A stretch of 64,000 nt of DNA from Spirosoma rigui (GTDB lineage: Bacteria > Bacteroidota > Bacteroidia > Cytophagales > Spirosomataceae): positions 4,092,001-4,156,000 of the forward strand of contig NZ_CP020105.1 in assembly GCF_002067135.1 (NCBI RefSeq). The letters are read 5' to 3'. This document shows positions 15,852-26,755 of the stretch, in pieces. The first letter of the stretch is position 1; every line of letters begins with the position of its first letter. The notes below the pieces were generated by a model. It had not been told where the DNA came from. It did not search any database and saw only the letters and a program-made list of their open reading frames with translations. The position numbers were made by a program, and so were the translations under genes.

Positions 15852-18704
15852 TACGACGTTCACAATTCGTTTTGGTACCACAACGACTTTCTTGGGCGAT
15901 TTGCCTTCGAGCCATTTCTGCACTGTTTCGTCGGCCAGCACCTCGCGCTCGATCTCGCTGGCTGCGCGGTCAACGGCAAAGCTGATCGTGGTACGCACCT
16001 TTCCGTTAATCTGGATGGGATACTCGAACGCATCTTCGACCAGAAAGCTGGGGTTGAATGTCGGGAAGGCCGCGTAGGACAGGCTCCCCGGCTCGTGGCC
16101 CAGCGCGGCCCAGAGTTCTTCGGCAATGTGGGGCGCATAGGGCGACACCAGCAGGACCAGGTCTTTCAGAATGGCCCGTTTGTGGCAGTTGAGCGCGGCC
16201 AGCTCGTTCACGCAGATCATAAATGAACTGACCGACGTATTGAACGAGTATCCTTCGATATCATTCTCCGTTTTCTGAATGGTCTTGTGCAGTACCTTCA
16301 GCTCAGCGGGTGTCGGCTGCTCATCGGTGACGATCCAGGTACCCCCCCCCGCTTCCACGGCGCCAGCCGGGGCATCCTTGTAGAACAACCGCCAGAACTT
16401 CCGAATGAACCGGTACACACCATCGATGCCGTTGGTGTTCCAGGGTTTGGCCTGTTCGAGGGGTCCGAGGAACATCTCGTACAAACGCAGCACGTCGGCC
16501 CCGTAGCGCTCAACGATCATGTCGGGGTTGACGACGTTGAATTTCGACTTTGACATTTTCTCCACCTCGTTCCCGACCACATACCGCCCATCCGGCTCCA
16601 GGATAAACTCGGCATTTTCTGTCAGGTCCGGGCGCGATTTTTTAAATGCTTCGATATCCAGCACATCGTTTTCAACGATGTTCACGTCGACGTGCAGGGG
16701 CGTCACCTCGCGCCCGTTGATCTGGTTCAACGACAGGAAAACGGCGGGGGTACCTTCGCGTCCCGTTCCTGCCACGCGATATACGAAGTTGGACCGGCCC
16801 TGAATCATGCCCTGGTTGATGAGCTTTTTGAACGGCTCATCCTGCGGCACGTAGCCCCGGTCATAGAGAAACTTGTTCCAGAAACGGCTGTAGAGCAGGT
16901 GGCCCGTGGCATGTTCGGTACCGCCAATATACAGATCGACGTTCTGCCAGTAGCTGATGGCTTCTTTGCTGGCAAAGGCAGCCTCGTTTTTCGGGTCCAT
17001 ATACCGGTACCAGTACCACGACGAGCCCGCCCAGCCGGGCATGGTGCTCAGTTCGTAGTCATAGCCCCCCTGATAACGCCATCCCTCGGCCCGGCCCAGG
17101 GGTGGTTCGCCGGATTCGGTGGGCAGGTATTTATCCACGGCGGGTAGTTCCAGCGGGAGATCGGCTTCGTCGATCAGGTACGGCAGGCGTCCCGCCGAAC
17201 CCGTCTCTTTGAAGTAGACCGGCACGGGTTCGCCCCAGTAGCGCTGGCGGCTGAATACGGCATCCCGCATCCGGAAATTCACTTTCCCCCGGCCTAACCC
17301 TCGTTCCTCCAGCCAGGCAATCAACGTAGCGGTGGCCTCTTTATAGGTCATGCCGTTGATAATACCCGAGTTGATGTACTGTCCTTCTTTGGTGTTATCG
17401 GCCTGCTGTTCCATATCTTTCTGCGCGTCCAGCACCGGAATGATGGGCAGATCGAAGTGTTTTGCAAACGTCCAGTCGCGCTGGTCACCGGATGGCACGG
17501 CCATGACCGCGCCGGTACCATAACCCGCCAGTACGTAGTCGGCCAGGAAGATCGGCACCTTTTCGTCGTTCAGCGGATTGACGCAGTAACTACCCGTGAA
17601 CACGCCCGAGACGGCTTTCGTATCGGCCATCCGGTCGCGCTCGGAGCGGAGTTTGGCGGCCTGGACGTAGGCTTCCACCGCGTCGCGCTGTTCGGGTGTT
17701 GTCAGTCCTGGCACCAGCTCATGTTCGGGGGCCAGCACCATGAACGTAACCCCGTAGATGGTGTCGACGCGGGTCGTAAAGACCTCGATGAAGGCGGATG
17801 TGCCGGAGGAAGTCCCTGCCGATGCCAGCGGGAACTTGACCGATGCACCTACGCTCTTGCCGATCCAGTTGCGCTGTTGCTCTTTGATGGACTCCGTCCA
17901 GTCGATGGTGTCCAGCCCCGTCAGCAGCCGGTCGGCATAGGCGCTGATCCGCATCATCCACTGGCGCATCAGTTTCTGTTCGACGGGGTAGCCACCCCGC
18001 TCCGATACCCCATCTTTCACTTCATCGTTGGCAAGCACCGTCCCCAGCGCCGGGCACCAGTTGACGACTGCATCGGCGAGGTAGGTCAGGCGGTAATGCA
18101 GCGTAATGGCATAGGATTCGTCTTTCGACAGGGCGTTCCACTCGGCGGCTGTGAAGGTCGGCGCGTTTTCGTCGCACACGGCGTTTACATCGGTGGTGCC
18201 GTTCGTGGCAAATTTATCCAGCAGGGTTTCAATGGGCTCGGCCCGGTTGGTGTCCCTGTTATACCACGACCGGAACAGTTCCATGAAGATCCACTGCGTC
18301 CACTTGTAGTAGGACGGATCGGATGTACGTACCTCACGCGTCCAATCGTAGCTGAACCCAATATTTTTCAACTGCTCAATGTAGCGGGTCAGGTTGGCCT
18401 CGGTCGTTACGGCCGGGTGCTGCCCCGTCTGAATAGCATACTGTTCGGCGGGCAAGCCGAAGGAGTCGAACCCCATCGGGTGCAGCACGTTATAGCCTTT
18501 CAGCCGTTTGTAGCGGGCCACGATGTCCGACGCGATGTAGCCCAGTGGGTGCCCAACGTGCAGCCCCGCCCCCGATGGATAAGGAAACATATCGAGGACG
18601 TAGTACTTGGGTTTAGCGGTGTGCAGGGCGGGCTGGTATGTCTGGTTCGTTTCCCAGAAATCCTGCCATTTCTTCTCGGTCTCGCGGTGATTGTAGTCGG
18701 CCAT
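15846..18704 (-). CDS. leuS: Leucyl-tRNA synthetase
   Basis: 952 residues, longer than E. coli LeuS, as usual for Bacteroidota. Class I signatures: [16 protein letters not shown] (HIGH) near residues 42-57 and EKMSKSKFN (KMSKS) near residue 720. The editing domain is recognisable by [20 protein letters not shown] (20 residues within 17700-17770). The enzyme charges tRNA-Leu and proof-reads mischarged norvaline and isoleucine. The start [18 protein letters not shown] is standard. It is divergent from the following membrane protein gene; a -7-like TATTTTTG lies about 100 bases upstream. Confidence 0.98.
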   Translation of the reverse strand: MADYNHRETEKKWQDFWETNQTYQPALHTAKPKYYVLDMFPYPSGAGLHVGHPLGYIASDIVARYKRLKGYNVLHPMGFDSFGLPAEQYAIQTGQHPAVTTEANLTRYIEQLKNIGFSYDWTREVRTSDPSYYKWTQWIFMELFRSWYNRDTNRAEPIETLLDKFATNGTTDVNAVCDENAPTFTAAEWNALSKDESYAITLHYRLTYLADAVVNWCPALGTVLANDEVKDGVSERGGYPVEQKLMRQWMMRISAYADRLLTGLDTIDWTESIKEQQRNWIGKSVGASVKFPLASAGTSSGTSAFIEVFTTRVDTIYGVTFMVLAPEHELVPGLTTPEQRDAVEAYVQAAKLRSERDRMADTKAVSGVFTGSYCVNPLNDEKVPIFLADYVLAGYGTGAVMAVPSGDQRDWTFAKHFDLPIIPVLDAQKDMEQQADNTKEGQYINSGIINGMTYKEATATLIAWLEERGLGRGKVNFRMRDAVFSRQRYWGEPVPVYFKETGSAGRLPYLIDEADLPLELPAVDKYLPTESGEPPLGRAEGWRYQGGYDYELSTMPGWAGSSWYWYRYMDPKNEAAFASKEAISYWQNVDLYIGGTEHATGHLLYSRFWNKFLYDRGYVPQDEPFKKLINQGMIQGRSNFVYRVAGTGREGTPAVFLSLNQINGREVTPLHVDVNIVENDVLDIEAFKKSRPDLTENAEFILEPDGRYVVGNEVEKMSKSKFNVVNPDMIVERYGADVLRLYEMFLGPLEQAKPWNTNGIDGVYRFIRKFWRLFYKDAPAGAVEAGGGTWIVTDEQPTPAELKVLHKTIQKTENDIEGYSFNTSVSSFMICVNELAALNCHKRAILKDLVLLVSPYAPHIAEELWAALGHEPGSLSYAAFPTFNPSFLVEDAFEYPIQINGKVRTTISFAVDRAASEIEREVLADETVQKWLEGKSPKKVVVVPKRIVNVVV

Positions 18705-18807
18705 AGTCAGGTTTTAACGGGCCAGGTGGCGCGTTATTTTTAGTAAATCGTCAGCCCGTCAACGGGAGCTGGCGGCCCGGCAAGTCGGGGACTTGGTAGA
18801 AGGCTTG

Positions 18808-18815
18808 CAAAAATA
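18808..18815 (-). promoter_or_regulatory. Possible -7 element for leuS
   Basis: The minus strand reads TATTTTTG here, fitting TAnnTTTG, about 104 bases before the leuS ATG. No good -33 element is visible, so this is tentative. Confidence 0.35.
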
Positions 18816-18850
18816 GCCGTTTACCGAGACTTTTGCCCGTATCCGACTTA

Positions 18851-20737
18851 ATGAAGTCTGCGATTGTCCAAATGAATCGACCCCAGGCCGCCGTCGCCGA
18901 CTCCCGCTCATCCCTGCATTCCCCGCCCGGCTGGATCGTTCCGCTGGGGCTGGCCATACTAACGGCGGTTCTGACCAGCGCCGTCGTGGGCGATTTCAGG
19001 CATCCCCTCTCCGACGGCAACGACACCGACCAGTACGAATACGTCGGGTATTTTTTCGCGAAGAACATCTCCTTTACGCCCTTCCCCCACCTCAATCTGG
19101 TCAATAATCAGACGTTTTATCCCTACGGGCTGAACCAGGTTTTTCTGGACTGGGGTTTCGAGCGCGACTACTGGTATGCGTGCTGCTACCGGCTGTTGGG
19201 CGGGGCGGGGCCTTACCTGCAATACTACTACGTCTACAGCCTGGTGTTGACCGCCGTGGGTACCTATGGCCTGCTCAACGCCCGGTTCGGGTCGGCCAAG
19301 GCATTCGTGGCTGGGCTCATCGTATCGATCGGCAACGTCTACGCCGTGTTCAAATTTCCCGTACACATGAACGTCTGCGTGGGCCACTGGACTATGCTAT
19401 GCCTGGTGGCAACGTACCGGCTGTTGTATGATGTGCAGCAAAAGAGAGCGGTTACCCTGCCTTACCTGCTCTTGTGGGTATGGCTGCACGTTCAGATTCT
19501 GGGCCAGGAACTCGCCTACGTAGCAGGCTTTGCGCTCACCTTCACCACCCTCACCGTTCCTGTACTGGCCGTGCTGCTCTACCGGCAGTACCCCACGGTA
19601 AGGCAGTGGCCATCACTGTCCATCAGCTACGCTCAGGAGCAGTACGCCCGGCACCGCAACCGGATATGGGCCGGCATCGCGCTGATTGCCATAAGTTTAT
19701 ACCTGTTTCTGCCTTTGACGCTCCAAATTGCGTTTACAGCCTGGACCTTCGATTTTGCCGCCGTACCCGAATTACGGGCGTGGTCGCATCCGCTACGGCT
19801 ACTCATTCCGCACCTGCCAGGGCTCGACACCCCTACCATTCCCGATGAGCGGTTTCTGCACGATACATTTGAAAGCTACGCCCAGGGTAGTCCCGGACTT
19901 TACCTGACCCTGTTAGCCGCCGTGGGCCTGTGGCAAACACGCCGACGGGTTGCGCTCTGGCTCCCTATCGTAGCGATGCTCGTTCTATGTTTGCTCTACC
20001 ATCCGGTTCTGTTCCCGACCCTCAAGCTGTTCCCCTGGTTTACGTTTAACCGGCACGGGGGCCGGGCAACGCTGGTTTACCCCCTCCTGCTGACGCTCCT
20101 GGCCCTGCCCATCCGCTGGCCCGCTGTCCAGCCCGTCGACCGGGCTGGCCGGGTCCGGAACATGGCCGTTGTTGCGCTGCTCGTCCTGATGCTATGCGAG
20201 TGGACCTACACCTTCCGGTTACGGCTGAACAGTCCCGTGCAGGTAGCCAGTCCCGAACTACTCCGGTATTGTGCTCTCCTGCGGACTCAGCCCGGTGTGG
20301 CCGTACTCGACTGGCCGTTCTGCACCGTGGGGGGCGATGGGGTGGGTGCCGCAGAAGGGCTTTGCCCCTACTACGACCAGCAAAATGCCGTGTTCACCTT
20401 TCGGCGGTTTTACGATAAGAAAGGCGTCGGGCAGTATTTCGGGCGGCTTCACCCGGATCAGATCCGGCCCTTTCTGCGCGACGGCTGGCCGCAACGGCTC
20501 CGGCCCGAAAGGGATTTTACCCCGCAGGACTGGCAGTTTCTGGATACGTTCCTGCGGACGAACAACTTTGCCGGCATCAACCTGTACCCCGATCTGCTGA
20601 CGGAAAAACAACTTAGTGGCTTTTACAAACATTATGGCCGCCCAATTGCAGAAACGCGCTTTCCTGCCGCCGGCCGGGTCGTCTTTATCCCTACCAACAC
20701 GCGGCTTGAAAACGGACCGTTGGCCGTACCATACTGA
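18851..20737 (+). CDS. Large polytopic membrane protein, GT-C-like
   Basis: 628 residues from ATG 18851 (MKSAIVQMNRPQAAV); a TTG six codons earlier is in frame. About 11-12 membrane helices fill the region to residue ~460, followed by a soluble C-terminal domain. The first extracytoplasmic loop contains DGNDTDQYEYVGYFF. An acidic, aromatic first loop after helix 1 is typical of GT-C-fold glycosyltransferases using polyprenyl-phosphate sugars, so this is the best guess; I do not recognise a defined family. The C-terminal domain (from VAVLDWPFCTVGGDG) is conserved-looking but without a known motif. It stands between leuS and a protease gene, with no glycan cluster nearby. Confidence 0.75.
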   Translation: MKSAIVQMNRPQAAVADSRSSLHSPPGWIVPLGLAILTAVLTSAVVGDFRHPLSDGNDTDQYEYVGYFFAKNISFTPFPHLNLVNNQTFYPYGLNQVFLDWGFERDYWYACCYRLLGGAGPYLQYYYVYSLVLTAVGTYGLLNARFGSAKAFVAGLIVSIGNVYAVFKFPVHMNVCVGHWTMLCLVATYRLLYDVQQKRAVTLPYLLLWVWLHVQILGQELAYVAGFALTFTTLTVPVLAVLLYRQYPTVRQWPSLSISYAQEQYARHRNRIWAGIALIAISLYLFLPLTLQIAFTAWTFDFAAVPELRAWSHPLRLLIPHLPGLDTPTIPDERFLHDTFESYAQGSPGLYLTLLAAVGLWQTRRRVALWLPIVAMLVLCLLYHPVLFPTLKLFPWFTFNRHGGRATLVYPLLLTLLALPIRWPAVQPVDRAGRVRNMAVVALLVLMLCEWTYTFRLRLNSPVQVASPELLRYCALLRTQPGVAVLDWPFCTVGGDGVGAAEGLCPYYDQQNAVFTFRRFYDKKGVGQYFGRLHPDQIRPFLRDGWPQRLRPERDFTPQDWQFLDTFLRTNNFAGINLYPDLLTEKQLSGFYKHYGRPIAETRFPAAGRVVFIPTNTRLENGPLAVPY

Positions 20738-20847
20738 TCAATTTTTCGTTTTACAAACGATACGAACCACCAAACTGACCACTTGCATGAATTGACGTTG
20801 TACGCGAGCTGATTTACCGTTTTCAACTCCTGTTTCACGCTCTTTTT

Positions 20848-22038
20848 ATGCGCCGTTTTTTCTCCCGCACGACATTTACGTATGCCGCCCTGGCCGGGCT
20901 GGGTCTGTTTGGCTGCCAGACCGACCGGGACGTTGAGCCAACGTTTACCGCCGACTGTCTGGTCAAAGCGTCGGCCATGAACGGGCAGACCGTTGCCGGT
21001 GCCTACATCATTACGTTCCAGCCCGACCAGTCGCTGCCCACGGCTCCCAATGGCCGCGTTCGTGCGGTCCAGCTCGGGGTAGACCGGCTGCTGACCCGCC
21101 ATCGCATCACCGATGAAAAAGCGGAATTGCTGTCGACCGGCGAACAAACGAGTTTTCTGGCGCATATAGCTGCCAGCCAGGCTGCTGAACTCAGTCAGGA
21201 TACATCCGTTGTACTCGTCGAACCCGACCGGATCATGTCGATCTGCAATTGTGTTGATGTGGCGGCCCCTACCACGTTGCTCTGGAATGTTCAGCAAACC
21301 GGTTTCGGACGCGGGGACATCCAGGCGAACAAGACAGTCTGGGTGGTTGATACGGGCATCGACCTCGACCATCCCGACCTCAATGTCGACGTAGCCCGGA
21401 GCCGTTCGTTTGTGTCTGATGTTACATCCGCCGACGATCAGAACGGGCATGGCACGCACGTAGCGGGCATTATCGGTGCTAAAAACAACGGCATCGGCGT
21501 TACGGGCATAGCGTCGGGCGCTCCGCTGGTTGCCCTCAAAGTGCTGAACCAACTGGGCGAAGGGCGGCTGTCGGGGATTATCCAGGCGGTGAACTACGTC
21601 CGGCAGACTGGCCGGGCGGGCGACGTAGTGAACCTGAGTCTGGGTGGAGAAGGCATCTCGACAACGCTGGAAAACGCCATCCGTCAGGCGGCCAATGCGG
21701 GAATCCTGTTTGCCATCGCGGCCGGCAATGAGGGACAAAACGCCGACACGTCGACGCCGGCGCGGGTGAACCACCCGAACGTGTTCACCGTCTCGGCCAT
21801 GGACCGAACGAACAAATTCGCCAGCTTTTCCAATTTTGGCAGCAGCATCGATGTCTGCGCCTACGGGGTGCGCATTACGTCGACGTACAAAGACGGTAAA
21901 TACGCCACGCTCAGCGGCACCAGCATGGCGGCTCCCCACGTAGCTGGTCTCCTGTTCATCCGCGGCAGCAAACTCCCCACCCACGGCTTCGTCACCGGCG
22001 ACCCCGATGGCACACCCGACCCGATGGCGGGCGAGTAA
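20848..22038 (+). CDS. Subtilisin-like S8 serine protease, lipoprotein with I9-like propeptide
   Basis: 396 residues. The signal region is MRRFFSRTTFTYAALAGLGL followed by FGC, a possible lipobox cysteine at residue 23. Residues ~50-130 look like an inhibitor I9 propeptide (AYIITFQPDQSL to VVLVEPDRIM). Catalytic triad: Asp168 (VVDTGID), His201 (NGHGTHVAG), Ser359 (SGTSMAAPHVAG), with oxyanion Asn294 (AAGNEG). It is an exported endopeptidase needing propeptide removal. It lacks the C-terminal type IX sorting domain seen in many Bacteroidota proteases, consistent with lipoprotein anchoring. It is convergent with susD. Confidence 0.93.
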   Translation: MRRFFSRTTFTYAALAGLGLFGCQTDRDVEPTFTADCLVKASAMNGQTVAGAYIITFQPDQSLPTAPNGRVRAVQLGVDRLLTRHRITDEKAELLSTGEQTSFLAHIAASQAAELSQDTSVVLVEPDRIMSICNCVDVAAPTTLLWNVQQTGFGRGDIQANKTVWVVDTGIDLDHPDLNVDVARSRSFVSDVTSADDQNGHGTHVAGIIGAKNNGIGVTGIASGAPLVALKVLNQLGEGRLSGIIQAVNYVRQTGRAGDVVNLSLGGEGISTTLENAIRQAANAGILFAIAAGNEGQNADTSTPARVNHPNVFTVSAMDRTNKFASFSNFGSSIDVCAYGVRITSTYKDGKYATLSGTSMAAPHVAGLLFIRGSKLPTHGFVTGDPDGTPDPMAGE

Positions 22039-22050
22039 ACCCTGTGAACG

Positions 22051-22087
22051 ACAAACGGCCGACAGGATAGTCCTGCCGGCCGTTTGT
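22051..22087. terminator. Bidirectional hairpin between protease and susD
   Basis: Seventeen-base arms 22051-22067 and 22071-22087 (ACAAACGGCCGACAGGA and its near complement) enclose a TAG loop. The single mismatch becomes a G-U pair in minus-strand RNA, so the structure is stronger as a terminator for susCD. Confidence 0.75.
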
Positions 22088-22104
22088 CCATTGACGCCAA
22101 TCCG

Positions 22105-23442
22105 TTACGGATTGAACACATCCCAGTTTACCTCGGCTACCGGACGTTCGAGCCGCTCCAGCACCTTCATGGTTGGCACGGGCAAAATGATTTCACCCAG
22201 TTTGTTATACCGGCGCATGTCGATCCAGCGGTGTCCCTCGTAGAACAGCGAATACTGGCGCTCTTTCAGAATCGCGTTGATCAGCGCATCTTTCGTCGTT
22301 GCCCCTGCATAGTCGGGCAGGCCAGCCGCCGTCCGGACGATGTTTATGTTTTTGGTGGCTTCGGCAGCGTTACCCTGCTGGGCAGCAATCTCGGCGGCAA
22401 TCAACACCAGCTCTTCATTCCGGATGATGGGTACCGATCCGTTGACGTCCGTGTATACGTTCGTCAGGTAGGGCGTGCTATACGTTACACCCGATGTGTA
22501 GTTCAGGGGCGTGGCCTGCTTCGTTACCTTCGACAAGCGCTTGTCGCCAGCCTCGGCCGCGTCAAATACCTGCTGCACACCCACGATCCGGAGCGTCGAC
22601 GTATTCAGCAGGGGATTTGCCCGGTCGGGAGAGGTTGCATTGAAGCTGTGACTTGGACCAGCTTTCAGATCGCCCGTGGCGTTATAAAACGTCTGGGGCA
22701 GCAACGTAGCGGCTTTCGCCCAGTCGCTCTGGTAGATAGCAACACGCAGGGCAATGGCCCGGTTAAAGCGTTTGAACGTAGCCGGGGTAGTAAAACCGGC
22801 ATAGCTGGCCGGCATCGCAAACGGGAAAGCCGCACCCGCCTGATCAAGCTGCGCTGCGCCATCGTCCAGAAACTTGGCGATACCCGCCAGCGACTCGGCG
22901 TACCCAACGGCTTTACTGGGTTTGAACGGATCTTCGACATTCAGCCGGATACCGTTCGTTCCCTGCACGTTCAGCATATACAGATAGGCCAGCCCTTTGA
23001 ACGTATTGGCCAGGCCCCGGTAGCCGTTCTTCTGTACGTCGGTGACGGAGTTCGTGTTATTCAGCGATGCCAGCGTAATGTTGGCCTGACGTACGGGCAG
23101 CCCAAAGTCAGTAGTTGCCCTATTGTAGAAAGCCGAATTGTCGATGGGTCGCAGGCCGTTCAGTTCGGTCATCCAGCGCGACTCGGTCGTGTTGAAGTTG
23201 AACAGCTCTTTCCCCAGCGTACCCACAACCTGCAGGTAGGTAGCCAGCCCATCGCGGGCCGAGGAGATCTGACCAATGGCCAGGGCATCCAGTTGCGCTT
23301 TGGATGCGTTGTTGCTCACTGCCCCCACGCTGGGGAAGTTCGGATCGATCACTTCTTCCGTCTTGAGCGGATTACAGGCCGTAAAGCCCCCCACCAGCAG
23401 GCTGGTAAGCAGTAGATAGGTATGTTTTTTCATGAGTTTCAT
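22105..23442 (-). CDS. SusD/RagB-family nutrient-binding outer membrane lipoprotein
   Basis: 445 residues. Lipoprotein signal MKLMKKHTYLLLTSLLVGGF then TAC, with lipid Cys23. The TPR-rich helical body and the C-terminal segment ILKERQYSLFYEGHRWIDMR, followed by RRYNKLGEI, are classic SusD family signatures. It forms the lid of a TonB-dependent SusCD importer on the cell surface. The gene lies 46 bases downstream of susC on the same strand. No glycoside hydrolase, sulfatase or regulator accompanies the pair, so the substrate cannot be inferred; the adjacent protease hints at peptides but is on the opposite strand. Confidence 0.95.
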   Translation of the reverse strand: MKLMKKHTYLLLTSLLVGGFTACNPLKTEEVIDPNFPSVGAVSNNASKAQLDALAIGQISSARDGLATYLQVVGTLGKELFNFNTTESRWMTELNGLRPIDNSAFYNRATTDFGLPVRQANITLASLNNTNSVTDVQKNGYRGLANTFKGLAYLYMLNVQGTNGIRLNVEDPFKPSKAVGYAESLAGIAKFLDDGAAQLDQAGAAFPFAMPASYAGFTTPATFKRFNRAIALRVAIYQSDWAKAATLLPQTFYNATGDLKAGPSHSFNATSPDRANPLLNTSTLRIVGVQQVFDAAEAGDKRLSKVTKQATPLNYTSGVTYSTPYLTNVYTDVNGSVPIIRNEELVLIAAEIAAQQGNAAEATKNINIVRTAAGLPDYAGATTKDALINAILKERQYSLFYEGHRWIDMRRYNKLGEIILPVPTMKVLERLERPVAEVNWDVFNP

Positions 23443-23488
23443 AGCTTATTATAAACGTTCTGGTACCGGCACGCTGCCCGCGGATGAA

Positions 23489-26400
23489 TTAAAAATCAAC
23501 GGCCAAGTGGAACATCATCCGACGTACGGCAGGCGTTGAGCCAATATCAACGCCACTGCCCAGGGCCGTTGAGCCGAAGTTGGAATTTTCCGGATCGTAA
23601 CCAGCTTTATAGTCCGTCCAGCGCAGGATATTATTTCCCGATACGCCGACCCGGATACCGCTCACGACAGAACCGAACGCACTCCGTAGTACGGCGCTTG
23701 GTACGCGGTAATACAAGGATACCTCCCGCAATTTGAGGAAGCTGACGACCGATGGATTATAGCCCTCGTTGGGAACCCCGTTGGCATCCAGTCCCCGTAC
23801 GTTCTGCCGGGCAATACCGTTCGGCACAACGTCGGCTTCGCTGGCCGCGGGTTTACCGTTCGAGCCTGCCTGCAGGCTGGTGCTGTTCCAGTCGGAGGTG
23901 TTACCGCCTTCATCCCACAGGACACGGGCCAGCGAGACGACGGTGAACTTGTAGCGGTAGTTGAGCAGCGCCGAAAACTCGAAGTTCTTTAAGAACGTGA
24001 TCCGGTTGTTCAGTGACATTTCGTATTTGGGCTGCTGATCGCCGTAGCTCGTCCAGGAGGTCGCGTAGTTGGGATCGGTGGTGGGCAGCAGACGGGGTTG
24101 TCCCACGATTTCAGTTGGCGAATAGGTCTTCCCACTGGCGTCAGGGCCTTTTACGCGCCACTGGCCGAAGGTAGCTCCGAAGCCACCCGTCAGGCGTTCA
24201 GGAATAGCCAGCCGGGTTATGCGCGACCGGTTAAACCAGAAAATGGGCTGTACGAACCAGCTGAAGTTGGCATTCCGCACTACGTCGGCACCCAGCGACA
24301 GTTCCACTCCTTTGTTGGTCAGGTCCGCTGCGTTGATCTGCGTGGAGGTCACCCCCGTGGTAGGGGCCGTTACCAGCGGCTGGATCAGGTCAAACACTTT
24401 CTTGTTGTAGAGCGTGAATTCGCCCGTTACCCGACCGTTGAACAGGCCAAAGTCAACCCCATATTCTAGTTCAGTGGCGCGCTCCGGCTGAATGTTGGTG
24501 TTACCCAGCACTGTCGACGGTACGAGGCCGCCCAGACCGCCGATTCCCGTAACCCCCAGCTGAGAATAGGATGTGCCGAAGGTGGGCAGACCCGCGGTTG
24601 CTCCGTAGGCCGCCCGGAACTTAAGCTGGCTTACCGTACTACCCGCCCAGTCGCCGAATTTAGCGGCATTGATCGCCAGCGAAGCTCGCGGGAAAGCGTA
24701 GTATTTGTCGAACTGGCTGTTCAGGGTGGATTTGTCGAAACGAATCCCAACCGATCCAATCACTTTATCTTCGTAGTTAGCATCCTGCTGCGCGAACAAC
24801 CCTACGTCGGTATTGACCTGGTATTCGGCATAACCTTCCACCACCTTGCCCCGCGATGGGTTTGATACGCCAGCGGGCAGCCCCGTTCCGCGTACATAGT
24901 TCGACCGGAGGTACTTGTGAAGCCGTACCGCACCGACCGATGTGGTCAGGTTTAACCGGCCATCCATCACCGCCTGCGTGAAAATACCCGACAGCTGGAC
25001 GTTCGAGTTGAACACTTCCGTACGCGTATCCTGGCTAAAACCCGGGTTAGGCTCTTTCAACTGCGACTGCAGATCGGAAGGCAGCCAGATGGAGGCAAAG
25101 CCATTCTGGTAGTCCAGACCACCATTAAAGCGGAACGTCAGCGATGATTTGGCCGTGTTGAGCGCGCGGGCATTCACGCTGAAGCCCTGCAGTACCCGGT
25201 TATTTTTCTGGTTGTTGATGGCCCGGTCCCGGACGGCCAGGGGGTTTTCGCCCACGCCGGGATCATTATCGGGATAGCGACCGTTCGCGTCGGGATACAG
25301 ATTGGTATAGGGTTTGGTATAGGGCAGCGAATAACCGTAGTTGACATTCGAGTTATCGTTACCTGTCCAGCCCCGGTCGTTGTTGCTGACGATGTAGTTG
25401 GAGTTAATGCTGAAATCCAGCCAGTTGGTCAGTTTGTGGTCGACGTTAGCGCGGATCGAATACCGCTGAAAGCCAGTGTTCTTGATGATGCCCGTCTCGT
25501 CCGACATACTGCCGTTGATGTAGAACTTGGTCCGCTCATTGCCGCCCGTAATACCCAGACGGGTGTTCCGGATCTGCCCCGTTCCGCCGTAGATAACCCG
25601 CTCCCAGTCGGTGTAGGAACCGTTGGCTTTGGCCGCCCGGAGCAGCGGGATATCGTCCGCCGAGAAATAGTTGGTTAGCTTTTGCTCCGTCCAGTCGGCA
25701 CCGCCGTAGAAGCTAAGTGCTTTGCTGAAACCGATATCTTGCCCGAAAGATACTTTTGTTTTACCCCCCTTTCCCCGTTTGGTGGTGATGATGACCACGC
25801 CGGCGTTGGCGCGGGTTCCGTAGATAGCGGCTGCCGATGAACCTTTCAGGACTTCGAGGCTTTCGATATCGTCGGGGTTCAGGTCGGCCAGGCGGTTGGC
25901 GTTGTTGTCCTGCGAACTGGCCGCCGAGCCGGCGGCTGCCTTGTTGGCCGCCGAACGACCGTTGGCGTACTGACCATTGTCGATGTATACGCCATCGACG
26001 ATGAACAGGGGCTGCGAAGCCGATGCCCCCAGGGTTGATACGCCCCGAAACTGAAGATTGAAACCACCGCCGGGTACCGAACCGTTCGAGACAATGTTGG
26101 CGCCGGCAATTTTACCCTGCAAGGCACCATCGGTCGTGACCGGCGTAGTCGCTCCCGTAAGGTCTTTGCTGTCCAGACGAGTTACGGCATTGGCCAGATT
26201 GGAACGCTTCACGGTTGTTGCCAGACCCGATACAACCACCTCTTCCAGTTGCCGGGTGTCTTCCAGCAATTTCACATTAAGCGTCGACTGGTTGCCCACG
26301 GCAAGCTCCTGACTCAGGAAGCCAATGTAGCTGAAACCAACCCGGGCGTTGGCCGGGGCCGTAATCCGGTAATTTCCTTCCGCATCGGTCGTGGCCCCCT

Positions 26401-26548
26401 GCCCTGTTCCCTTGACCAGTACTGATACGCCGGGAAGTGGCGTTCCATTGGCATCGGTTACCTTACCCGTCAGGGTTGCGTTTTGCGCTGTTGCTGTCCT
26501 GGCAAGACAAAGCAGACAGAATAAGTAGATAAGTAATTTTACCTTCAT
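23489..26548 (-). CDS. SusC/RagA-family TonB-linked outer membrane transporter
   Basis: 1019 residues. Signal peptide MKVKLLIYLFCLLCLARTAT ending AQN; a carboxypeptidase-regulatory-like domain at ~25-100 (LTGKVTDANGTPLPGVSVLV); a TonB-dependent plug (LEEVVVSGLAT, and DIESLEVLKGSSAAAIYGTR); then a 22-strand barrel ending in an aromatic residue (FHLAVDF). It imports substrate captured by the SusD partner using TonB-ExbBD energy. There is no N-terminal FecR-interacting STN domain, so an anti-sigma factor does not seem to regulate it. The upstream gap (26549-26755) is AT-rich with a TACTTTG element on the minus strand at 26590-26596 that may serve as promoter. Confidence 0.96.
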   Translation of the reverse strand: MKVKLLIYLFCLLCLARTATAQNATLTGKVTDANGTPLPGVSVLVKGTGQGATTDAEGNYRITAPANARVGFSYIGFLSQELAVGNQSTLNVKLLEDTRQLEEVVVSGLATTVKRSNLANAVTRLDSKDLTGATTPVTTDGALQGKIAGANIVSNGSVPGGGFNLQFRGVSTLGASASQPLFIVDGVYIDNGQYANGRSAANKAAAGSAASSQDNNANRLADLNPDDIESLEVLKGSSAAAIYGTRANAGVVIITTKRGKGGKTKVSFGQDIGFSKALSFYGGADWTEQKLTNYFSADDIPLLRAAKANGSYTDWERVIYGGTGQIRNTRLGITGGNERTKFYINGSMSDETGIIKNTGFQRYSIRANVDHKLTNWLDFSINSNYIVSNNDRGWTGNDNSNVNYGYSLPYTKPYTNLYPDANGRYPDNDPGVGENPLAVRDRAINNQKNNRVLQGFSVNARALNTAKSSLTFRFNGGLDYQNGFASIWLPSDLQSQLKEPNPGFSQDTRTEVFNSNVQLSGIFTQAVMDGRLNLTTSVGAVRLHKYLRSNYVRGTGLPAGVSNPSRGKVVEGYAEYQVNTDVGLFAQQDANYEDKVIGSVGIRFDKSTLNSQFDKYYAFPRASLAINAAKFGDWAGSTVSQLKFRAAYGATAGLPTFGTSYSQLGVTGIGGLGGLVPSTVLGNTNIQPERATELEYGVDFGLFNGRVTGEFTLYNKKVFDLIQPLVTAPTTGVTSTQINAADLTNKGVELSLGADVVRNANFSWFVQPIFWFNRSRITRLAIPERLTGGFGATFGQWRVKGPDASGKTYSPTEIVGQPRLLPTTDPNYATSWTSYGDQQPKYEMSLNNRITFLKNFEFSALLNYRYKFTVVSLARVLWDEGGNTSDWNSTSLQAGSNGKPAASEADVVPNGIARQNVRGLDANGVPNEGYNPSVVSFLKLREVSLYYRVPSAVLRSAFGSVVSGIRVGVSGNNILRWTDYKAGYDPENSNFGSTALGSGVDIGSTPAVRRMMFHLAVDF

Positions 26549-26755
26549 TTTGATTTTTGTTCGTTAAAAATACGTAGTTAAATCTACGACAAAGTACGTA
26601 TATATTCTGCACAGATAACGAATGTCTTTTATCTGATTTTAATCATAGGTCAATTAGGCAATTATTATACTGACCAAGTTTTTGGACGATATTTTAAAAA
26701 ACTGCGTATAAATACGGGGTTTATATGTAGCTTTCAACGTCCAATCATTTCTCCC

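Noticed and set aside
17457-18743. 428-codon open frame on the plus strand opposite leuS
   Set aside because: It lies wholly within the leuS coding sequence, its protein has no recognisable domain and it reflects GC-rich codon bias in the other strand.
20632-21984. 450-codon minus-strand frame opposite the protease gene
   Set aside because: Fully antisense to a gene with clear catalytic motifs, composition typical of shadow frames.
22084-23415. 443-codon plus-strand frame opposite susD
   Set aside because: Antisense shadow; the minus-strand SusD is certain.
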